From Saprospiraceae bacterium (GTDB lineage: Bacteria; Bacteroidota; Bacteroidia; Chitinophagales; Saprospiraceae): a stretch of DNA of 5,859 bases. The stretch's first letter is position 1; the number at the start of each line of letters is the position of its first letter. The stretch lies in the NCBI GenBank assembly GCA_029262975.1, contig JAJCYJ010000664.1, positions 1 to 5,859 on the forward strand, given 5' to 3'. The position numbers were made by a program, and so were the translations under genes. The notes beneath the pieces are model-generated. The model was not told the DNA's origin, ran no database searches, and worked only from the letters and a program-made list of their open reading frames with translations. Shown here one piece after another: positions 1-5,225 of this stretch.

Positions 1-1376
1 CAAATCAAAATTTGAATCGAAGAGATCACCGCCAAGTATATTTGGAAAATACCTTAATGCAGTGTAGTTTGCACAAAGCGAAATCACCGTATCTTTCATC
101 GTACAGTTATAAACTACATGAAAATAAGCGATGGTTGTATCTTGAGCAGGTACACAGTCTGCCTCATAAAATGAAATAAATATTCATAAAATCCTTCTTT
201 CAAATTACTGGCATCAAATTCACTCTCTGAAATAAAGGGGATCGGATTTCTTGGTTGCACAGATTTTGCAAAAAATCAATATCAGGATGAGTAGCTAATA
301 TTCTCGGATTATAGTTTGTCCCGCTACAGACTTTTTGAATAATTGTGTCAGTAGACTTGGCCTGATCAAAAAAAGTAATGTTAAAAGTGTCCTCGAGAAT
401 GCATTTATCTATTCTATCAATTACTCTTAGCGTAATCTCATTCTTCAAAGTGATATTTCTATCACCCGGTCAATAAATGTCATCACCATCATGAATGTTT
501 CGATAATGGCGATTAACCAATTCACCTTCCGGGAATGTTAAATGAACTTGTGTCCCGCAAATTGTAAAATCTTCAATATCAGGCTTTGGGAAAAGAGGGG
601 CAATATTGATATCCAAAATCGTTGTGGACATACAGCCTTCCAAATATGTTATAACGGAGTATGTCCCTGAATTCCGGATAGTATCGGATAAGTCAAATAT
701 ATTTCCGTCGCTATTCAAGATGCTCACTGAATCAAGTCCTTCAAATTCAATCATCTCATCCATAGATTTAAAAGCTACCAAATTATTCAAAAGTAAGTAG
801 GGACAGTAAGTAGTGAGTGTTGCAGCTATTCTCGTTCTTGGTCCGATCACAATTTTCAATTCACGTTCGGTTTCACAAACTCCACTTCCAGCTATCGCAT
901 ACAGAGTTTTTGAGGTAGTTATTGTTCTTCCTGGCGGATAAAAAATTGCAAGTTTACCCGGTAATTCATATTAGCCCCCTGGAATATTTGGAAGAGATGA
1001 GACCGTGGGCTATATATTGATCACAAGCATACACTGTCGTATCTGATCCTAAAGAAATATTACCGATAATAGAAACTGTAAAACATAGCTCATCAGAAAT
1101 TCCATCGAATTCTACATAAGCAAATATTTGATTGCTATGAGAGATAATATCTTCTGGTAAGAGTCTTTGGCCTACTCCTCCCATTTTTGTGAAATAGACC
1201 TCTTTGCCATCCAGGTTTTGTCATGAAATAGGAGGAAGAGCGAACTCAGTACAAGAAGAAATTGAAAAAATAGAATCAATAAGAGGTTGGGCAGAGAGGC
1301 CAAAGCAAAAAAGCAAAATTACAGAAATAAAGATTGGTTCTTTAACAATGGAAAATGATTGGAATACGCTCCTCAT
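1..1376 (-). pseudogene. Secreted repeat-module surface protein (adhesin-like), 5' part, broken by stops and frameshifts
   Basis: Reading down from the ATG at 1374-1376, the protein begins with a good signal peptide: basic Arg2 and Lys12, a hydrophobic core at about residues 14-28, and a probable cut after LSA (codons 1376-1290). Repeating extracellular modules follow, each opening with a Cys-rich strand: CTEFALPPIS, VYACDQY, TYCPYLLL, TICGTQVHL, VCSGTNYN, LCANYTALRYF. Several contain the phrase 'G-x-L-P-x-D/T-I-I/T-x-S-x-x-x-(F/L)-Y-A', common in Bacteroidota gliding or adhesion proteins with Ig/PKD-like folds. The frame is broken by TGA at 1221-1223 (between PPIS and QNLDGKEV, where Gly is expected), a shift near 1000 followed by TAA at 971-973, TGA at 470-472 (between DDIY and PGDRN), and one or two shifts between about 250 and 178. 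Coding sense resumes after each break and is open to the left edge, so the gene continues off-window. Family membership is inferred from style; no sorting domain is in view. An alternative upstream ATG at 1401-1403 would lengthen the signal peptide. Confidence 0.8.
1290..1376 (-). other. Signal-peptide coding segment of the broken surface protein
   Basis: The first 29 codons from the ATG at 1374-1376 give a short basic N-region, a long hydrophobic stretch (PIFISVILLFCFGLSAQ) and a small-residue cleavage site before Gln. The Cys in the core lacks a normal lipobox, so a type I signal peptide is favoured over a lipoprotein. The next residues (PLIDSIFSISSC) lead straight into the first module. 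This shows that the break at 1221 lies inside the mature protein and that the true 5' end of the gene is here. No clear Shine-Dalgarno sequence precedes the ATG. Confidence 0.65.
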
Positions 1377-1566
1377 TTGGACCGACCATTTCTTTAACCC
1401 CATGCATGTCAATTTTTGTAGATATTCTAAATAAACTATACCCAGTAATAACTTTATTATAAAAATATGAAATTTTAATCTTTTGCAAATGTCCGGTCCG
1501 TCTTGAATGCAGGTGCAGTTCATTTTTACGCGACAAAATGGCACTGTAAGTGACAATGCTTTTTAG

Positions 1567-1595
1567 CCAGGGGTAGAACGAAGTGGCCCCCCTGG
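1567..1595. repeat. Hairpin with 7-bp G+C-rich stem
   Basis: CCAGGGG at 1567-1573 is perfectly complementary to CCCCTGG at 1589-1595, with a 15-base loop. No U-run follows on either strand, so an intrinsic terminator is unlikely. It may be part of a repeated intergenic element or of the remains of an older insertion. Confidence 0.5.
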
Positions 1596-1634
1596 TGAAA
1601 AGCCGTGTAATTGAAAGGAGTTGGCGGCATTTTT

Positions 1635-1661
1635 CCTTGCTCGCCGAAGCTTTAGCGAAGG
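1635..1661. repeat. Second imperfect hairpin of the G+C-rich segment
   Basis: TCGC at 1641-1644 pairs with GCGA at 1655-1658 around a central AGCT. Flanking CCTT (1635-1638) and AAGG (1658-1661) can extend the stem past a two-base bulge, although the two arms share base 1658. It lies about 45 bp from the CCAGGGG hairpin and is probably part of the same unit. Its function is unknown. Confidence 0.35.
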
Positions 1662-1882
1662 AGAGGATCTAATTACGAAATGATGACAACTCGAAAAACG
1701 AAATTCTGAACCGCACTCCTTGAGCGCCCAGATGAATTTGGAATTAAATATGGATGAATCTTTTTTATTGAATTTATGACATTGAAAGGATCTTGGTGGG
1801 TCAGTAATATTAAACCTTCGTTTCCTTTAACCTGGAATATAAATTAGGTTTTCGTGATGAGAGTTGGAAGACCAATCTGCCT

Positions 1883-1891
1883 ACCTGAGGT
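1883..1891. repeat. Left target-site duplication of the insertion sequence
   Basis: ACCTGAGGT lies directly outside the left inverted repeat. The right flank at 3399-3407 reads ACCTGAGGA, so the first eight of nine bases agree. A 9-bp duplication with one later change, or an 8-bp duplication with an extra base at one end, both fit. IS50-type elements of the IS4 superfamily are known to make duplications of about 8-9 bp. Confidence 0.75.
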
Positions 1892-1909
1892 CTGACGTTA
1901 GCCCACATC
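1892..1909 (+). repeat. Left terminal inverted repeat of the IS
   Basis: CTGACGTTAGCCCACATC, next to the transposase 3' end. It matches the reverse complement of 3381-3398 at 15 of 18 positions; the differences are at positions 9, 11 and 12. The opening CTGA agrees with IS50-type ends. Confidence 0.85.
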
Positions 1910-2011
1910 TTTTTTATTTAATATGTTATATCCTACCATTATAGAATCAAATTTTTCTAGTCCCCACACAAATGTCTTATTCCCGGGAGGTCGATTTTGT
2001 GAATAGAATTC

Positions 2012-3256
2012 TTACCAACCGCCGAGCCTTGCTATTACCCATGCGCCCCATGCTAAATTTTCTTTAGAGTGTGGGTTCCTTTGTTTTTCTGTCTGTCCTG
2101 AGTATTCTTCATTTAAATATTCAAGACATTCAATCTCTTGATGACTAAAAACATTTTCTAATCTCATGTCCCCGTTATTTCTACTTGCTTCTTTAAGTTG
2201 TAATATTTTTATGCTTGTCTTCATAAGTATGAGTAATAGTTTACGGATGGCTTTCCCTGTGGTTAATTCTGTTGATTCAATATTGTATCCATCTGATTTT
2301 AGAAGTTTGAAATACTCTTCAATTTTCCATCTAAGCTCATAGTTTCTAATTTCTTCTTTTGCTTCGTCAAGTGTCGTTATATGCTTTGTTGTTACCAGTC
2401 TCCATATTAATGGAGGTTCTGTTGAATGACCTTTGTGTTTCTTTTCTCGTACTTCAATTATACTAACTTTTACACCTTCTTTATTAATCTTGCCATTTAC
2501 TTTTTGACGTTCATGCCATTGTAATGTACAAGTTGAAAATCTAATGTCCAGATGTGCCGTTCTGTTTTTTCGATTAGAACTTCTTATTTTTATCTTCGTT
2601 CTTCCTTTTACATCTGATTGCCCAACCAAATCATACAGTTTATTTATTCTTCCTTGGTTATCCAATACATTTCTATTGTGCATTGCACGTACAAGAACGT
2701 CGCTTCTTTCGCTTTTCAATCGATCATAAACTTCCATAATATCACCTTCACGATCCATTACAAAAGTCACGTGCTTAGCAGTTTTTAAGCTGTCATTCAT
2801 ACTCAATATGCAAGGCTCAATCCATTTATAGCTTTCTTTCTCTTCTATTGCAATTGACTTTGTTTTCCACCTTTTTGACTTAGACCGAGCTTTCTGCATT
2901 GAGCCGCTTATTAATTTAACATTACTGATACCCAATGCCGAACCTGTATGTGCATTATAAACCAATATTGGATGCAACAATAAGCCAATGCTTTCTGTAT
3001 GTTGATTCTTAGCGATTCTGCCAAGTCCGGTAAAGTCCTGTATTCTGATTTTGTGATTATTGAAATTGATAGTACTCGAATCACAGAAAGCTAATACCCG
3101 CTTATCAAATACATGCCTTGCACATTCCTCTTTTAAAGAATCAATTAGTATTGATTCTGTCACTTTATCATTACTTAAAAAGCGATATGAACCTTTAATC
3201 TCACTATTGGACTTCCCAGATTTATGAATACTGCAATTTACATTTTCAATGAACAT
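2012..3256 (-). CDS. IS4-superfamily (Tn5-like) DDE transposase, N-terminal frame displaced
   Basis: Cut-and-paste transposase. From the ATG at 3254-3256 it gives 414 residues. An N-terminal DNA-binding remnant (KGSYRFLSNDKV, residues 21-32) resembles Tn5 'GAYRFIRNPNV'. The first catalytic Asp is D59 (VLAFCDSS) and the second is D168 (VMDREGDI). A beta-strand insertion follows, then the catalytic Glu E313 within YELRWKIEEYFKLLK, matching the YREK signature as Y306, R309, E313 and K320. The end, AWVIARLGGW, matches the Tn5 'AIARLGG' region, so the Tn5 C-terminal extension is absent. All catalytic residues are present. The ATG at 3256 is probably internal: 19 sensible codons (MGNTTNPNPYNDMRLAKR...) start at 3326 in another frame behind AAAAGG, and the two frames join at the G-run 3271-3274. 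The protein from 3256 alone lacks the start of the end-binding domain and is probably inactive or altered. Confidence 0.9.
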   Translation of the reverse strand: MFIENVNCSIHKSGKSNSEIKGSYRFLSNDKVTESILIDSLKEECARHVFDKRVLAFCDSSTINFNNHKIRIQDFTGLGRIAKNQHTESIGLLLHPILVYNAHTGSALGISNVKLISGSMQKARSKSKRWKTKSIAIEEKESYKWIEPCILSMNDSLKTAKHVTFVMDREGDIMEVYDRLKSERSDVLVRAMHNRNVLDNQGRINKLYDLVGQSDVKGRTKIKIRSSNRKNRTAHLDIRFSTCTLQWHERQKVNGKINKEGVKVSIIEVREKKHKGHSTEPPLIWRLVTTKHITTLDEAKEEIRNYELRWKIEEYFKLLKSDGYNIESTELTTGKAIRKLLLILMKTSIKILQLKEASRNNGDMRLENVFSHQEIECLEYLNEEYSGQTEKQRNPHSKENLAWGAWVIARLGGW

Positions 3257-3326
3257 TGATTCAAATGCAGCCCCTTTTTGCTAATCTCATGTCGTTATAT
3301 GGATTAGGATTTGTAGTATTTCCCAT
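3257..3326 (-). pseudogene. Displaced N-terminal segment of the transposase
   Basis: ATG at 3324-3326 opens a frame reading MGNTTNPNPYNDMRLAKR, then a stop at 3261-3263. The 'D-x-R-L-x-K-R' stretch is where Tn5-like transposases have their conserved N-terminal DNA-contact motif (Tn5: LGDPRRTARL). Skipping one G of the four-G run (plus-strand C's 3271-3274) joins it directly to AAFESMFIEN of the main frame. It therefore looks like the original start of the transposase, separated by a single-base change or a sequencing error. Confidence 0.7.
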
Positions 3327-3334
3327 TATTTAAA

Positions 3335-3340
3335 CCTTTT
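3335..3340 (-). promoter_or_regulatory. Ribosome binding site supporting the upstream transposase start
   Basis: AAAAGG on the minus strand lies eight bases before the ATG at 3326. No comparable purine run precedes the ATG at 3256. This favours 3326 as the ancestral start, although Bacteroidota often initiate without a strong Shine-Dalgarno sequence. Confidence 0.45.
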
Positions 3341-3380
3341 GAATAACTTAAATATAAGAAATATTTATAATATGTTTTTA

Positions 3381-3398
3381 GATGTGTACCAACGTCAG
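3381..3398 (-). repeat. Right terminal inverted repeat of the IS
   Basis: Read on the minus strand this is CTGACGTTGGTACACATC, 15 of 18 identical to the left end. It lies 54 bp upstream of the proposed transposase start at 3326. Confidence 0.85.
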
Positions 3399-3407
3399 AC
3401 CTGAGGA
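3399..3407. repeat. Right target-site duplication of the insertion sequence
   Basis: ACCTGAGGA directly follows the right inverted repeat and pairs with ACCTGAGGT at 1883-1891, differing only in the last base. The next bases, TGGCAG, mirror CTGCC at 1878-1882 on the other side of the element, so the target was a palindrome. Confidence 0.75.
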
Positions 3408-3981
3408 TGGCAGGCCACATTTGCGCAGATCTTGATAGCTTATCATACGCTTGATGCATGCACGCCGAGTTAGGAATTAAAACAAAGAAGAACGGTATTA
3501 TTATCGAATCGGAGAATTCCACCCACGAACGACTTATTTGTTTCAATGAATCCAGTGAGATTTGTTCTGGAAAGTTTATTTCATATTGAAATCTTTAATG
3601 AAGCATCCTTAAGTTGTATATTATTTTCCGGCAGCTTAGTTTTACTATCGAGAACGATTTGCATTCGTAGGTACAACCTTCCAATAACTCAAAATAATAA
3701 CGTCATGATTCTTAACCAAACGGAAGTTGAGAATTGGCATAAGGATGTTGCTAATCTTCAACAAAATTCCTCTTTTCCTATTGCTATTCGATCCCTGTTT
3801 ACAAAAAAGTGAAATAGAAAAACATAAGCAACACCAATAAAGCATTAACAATTTCCATTTTCCAAATATCTCGTATTCAGTTGTCGACACGATTGAAAAA
3901 CTTAAAATTGTCCCTAACAGGCTCTGTTTTCTAACATCACAGTGGTAATTGTAAAATATTTCACTATCTTTTCTGCAAAAA
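3408..3981. other. Intergenic stretch with no supported gene, one hairpin-repeat copy
   Basis: Between the IS and the channel gene. Open frames on both strands (3546-3812 plus, 3645-3890 minus) overlap each other, need weak or non-ATG starts on one strand, and show no family signature. The plus frame also runs through the hairpin repeat at 3661-3692. The last part of that frame (ENWHKDVANLQQNSSFP) looks mildly protein-like and could be a gene remnant, but this is not strong enough to call. The promoter of the channel gene must lie in the last 150 bp; no confident consensus was found. Confidence 0.55.
3661..3692 (+). repeat. REP-like hairpin repeat, copy 1 (degenerate)
   Basis: GCATTCGTAGGTACAACCTT followed by CCAATAACTCAA. 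It shares CATTCGTAG and TACAACCT with the copies at 5060 and 5140, and the one-sided tail 'ATA-x-C-x-CA'. The left arm is intact but the right arm has two changes from the ideal ACCTACGAAT, which weakens the stem. Confidence 0.7.
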
Positions 3982-4803
3982 ATGGAGGAAAGAGGACAAT
4001 CTATTTTGAATTGGCTTGGTGACGCGGCAGTAAACTATGCTCCCCAATTAGTCGGGGCTATTGCCACCCTTATAATCGGGTTTTGGATTATAGGCAGGAT
4101 TACCAAAGTGGCTAAAACGGCTCTATCAAAAAGAAAAGTTGACAAAAGCATCCATACCTTCTTTACTTCGATAGTCAGTATTGGCTTGAAGATTCTATTG
4201 ATATTAGCTGTATCAAATATGGTTGGAATTGCCACAACCTCTTTCATAGCAATTTTGGGAGCAATGGCATTTGCAGTAGGAATGGCATTGCAAGGAAGTC
4301 TTGGTCACTTTGCGAGTGGCGTCATGCTCTTGATTTCAAGACCCTATCACGTCGGCGATTTGGTTGAATTAGGGGGTGGTAGCGTAGGCCATGTTGTAGA
4401 AATCCAGATTTTTAATACAGTTCTAAAAACCCTGAACAATAAAAGGATTATCATCCCAAATGGGATTGTAACCAGTAATATTATCACTAATATTTCTGGA
4501 CAGGGTACCATTGGTGTAGAACTTGTTTTTGGAATCGGCTATGATGATAATATCGACGATGCAAGAAAAATTATTCTTTCCGTTGGAAAAAGTTGCCCAC
4601 ATGTGATCGATACTCCGAGTCAAGATGTCTCCGTTTCTGAATTAGGGGATAATTCTGTTAATTTAATAACCCGTCCATTTTGTAATAGTGCCCAGTATTG
4701 GCCAACTTTTTTTTACATGCAAGAACATGTTAAAAAGGAATTTGATAAAGCAGGAATAAATATCCCTTACCCTCAAATGGACGTCCACATGAGTTCTTCC
4801 TAA
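3982..4803 (+). CDS. mscS: Small-conductance mechanosensitive ion channel, MscS family
   Basis: Inner-membrane homoheptameric channel that opens under membrane tension and releases solutes during osmotic downshock. The 273 residues compare with 286 in E. coli MscS. Predicted membrane helices are at about residues 22-40, 62-80 and 84-120. The third, pore-lining helix carries the family pattern of small residues, GAMAFAVGMALQGSLGHFASG (residues 93-113), followed by SRPYHVGDLVEL. The soluble beta domain has VVEIQIFNTVLKT and IIIPNGIVTSNIITN (residues 156-170), and the cage domain ends with the hallmark FDKAGINIPYPQMDV (residues 254-268). It is intact and full length. The ATG at 3982 gives the expected short periplasmic N-terminus; no strong Shine-Dalgarno sequence is seen. 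The gene stands alone, converging with the histidine kinase gene 422 bp downstream. Family assignment is very secure. Physiological role is by homology, and the gene symbol is used in the family sense. Confidence 0.96.
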   Translation: MEERGQSILNWLGDAAVNYAPQLVGAIATLIIGFWIIGRITKVAKTALSKRKVDKSIHTFFTSIVSIGLKILLILAVSNMVGIATTSFIAILGAMAFAVGMALQGSLGHFASGVMLLISRPYHVGDLVELGGGSVGHVVEIQIFNTVLKTLNNKRIIIPNGIVTSNIITNISGQGTIGVELVFGIGYDDNIDDARKIILSVGKSCPHVIDTPSQDVSVSELGDNSVNLITRPFCNSAQYWPTFFYMQEHVKKEFDKAGINIPYPQMDVHMSSS

Positions 4804-5013
4804 TTCTGATTAAAAAAAAAAGTTCAGGTCATTAAAAACACTCGTAGATCATAGTTGCAAAACTACCAACCCAATAATGTCAATTACGTCCTAATTTTCT
4901 CTTCTTACAAAGTGTCTCGATAGACAATAAAAGTTGAAATTTATAATTTAAAGACTTTGACAATTGAAATCAATTATTTTTTTATTGAAATAATCATGAC
5001 AAAATCCGTCTAT

Positions 5014-5025
5014 GGTTTGTAAACC
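5014..5025. repeat. Short interrupted palindrome
   Basis: GGTTT at 5014-5018 and AAACC at 5021-5025 pair perfectly around GT. It could be a protein-binding site or part of a stem ending the channel transcript; nothing further supports either reading. Confidence 0.3.
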
Positions 5026-5059
5026 ACCAAAGGCATGGTGTTAATTGTAACAATCTTAT

Positions 5060-5110
5060 GCATTCGTAGCTACAACCTACGAATAGCGCAATATCGCAAA
5101 AGACATCGAA
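5060..5110 (+). repeat. REP-like hairpin repeat, copy 2 with tail
   Basis: Left arm ATTCGTAG (5062-5069) and right arm CTACGAAT (5077-5084) form a perfect 8-bp stem around CTACAAC. The tail AGCGCAATATCGCAAAAGA follows. Bases 5061-5110 match 5141-5190 at 37 of 50 positions without a gap. Confidence 0.8.
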
Positions 5111-5139
5111 TTGCTCAGTATAGCTAATGACTTTGATAT

Positions 5140-5190
5140 ACATTCATAGGTACAACCTACATATAACGCAGAATTATAAAAGATTGCGAA
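5140..5190 (+). repeat. REP-like hairpin repeat, copy 3 with tail
   Basis: CATTCATAGGTACAACCTAC followed by ATATAACGCA and a tail ending AAAAGATTGCGAA. It lies exactly 80 bp after copy 2. The inner stem TAGGT/ACCTA is perfect; the outer arms carry changes. The tail keeps the orientation seen in copy 2. Confidence 0.75.
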
Positions 5191-5225
5191 AAACCTATCT
5201 TGAAAAATAAACTGGGATCGACAAA

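Larger units (their letters stand above)
1377..1882. other. Intergenic stretch with no supported gene
   Basis: About 500 bp between the start of the broken adhesin and the insertion sequence. Open frames here are short and overlap each other or the adhesin, and none gives a recognisable protein. The promoter of the adhesin should lie at the low-numbered end, but no clear Bacteroidota-type promoter could be placed. The segment from about 1560 to 1690 stands out: by hand count roughly half of 1561-1670 is G+C, well above the flanks, and it holds two hairpins listed separately. Confidence 0.6.
1892..3398 (-). mobile_element. Complete Tn5/IS50-like insertion sequence (IS4 superfamily), 1507 bp
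   Basis: Both ends are visible: an 18-bp inverted repeat with 15 matches, each beginning CTGA like the outer end of Tn5, flanked by a near-perfect short direct duplication. Inside lies a single transposase gene on the minus strand with IS4-type catalytic residues, and no passenger gene. The length is normal for the group. The duplication still differs at only one position, so the insertion is fairly recent. The transposase carries a frame break at its N-terminus, which may make this copy non-autonomous. The element sits in intergenic DNA and interrupts no recognisable gene. Confidence 0.88.
4804..5225. other. Convergent intergenic region with two hairpin repeats
   Basis: Lies between the 3' ends of the channel and kinase genes. 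It holds no open frame worth calling. It contains an A10 run just after the channel stop (4812-4821) without a proper stem, a weak A/T-only inverted repeat (ATTATTT 4973-4979 with AAATAAT 4988-4994), the interrupted palindrome GGTTTGTAAACC at 5014-5025, and two REP-like units at 5060 and 5140. No classical G+C-rich terminator with a U-run is visible for either gene. Confidence 0.6.

Noticed and set aside
470..1223. TGA read as an amino acid (alternative genetic code) in the adhesin
   Set aside because: The two TGA codons would need different meanings (Gly and Trp), the same gene also has frameshifts and a TAA, and the channel, kinase and transposase genes use normal stops and TGG for Trp.
1204..1434. 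76-residue plus-strand open frame
   Set aside because: It is antisense to the signal peptide and first module of the adhesin, which have clear protein sense on the minus strand.
3261..3281. Programmed -1 frameshifting in the transposase
   Set aside because: The join needs a +1 (or -2) shift, and the local GCAAAAAGGGG lacks the usual A6G/A6C-type slippery heptamer and an obvious stimulatory stem.
3304..3546. 80-residue minus-strand open frame crossing the IS right end
   Set aside because: It starts at TTG, reads from flanking DNA across the palindrome and inverted repeat into the IS, and without the IS would stop just after the target site.
3546..3812. 88-residue plus-strand open frame as a gene
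   Set aside because: It runs through the hairpin repeat, shows no family motif and overlaps an opposite-strand frame. Only its last 20-30 residues look protein-like.
4804..4840. Intrinsic terminator after the channel gene
   Set aside because: The A-run on the plus strand is not a U-run for this transcript, and the only pairing (CTGA with TCAG) is four bases around the run itself.
5060..5190. CRISPR-like repeats
   Set aside because: Only two units are adjacent, they are diverged (37 of 50 matches), palindromic with a tail, and have no further repeats, leader or cas gene.
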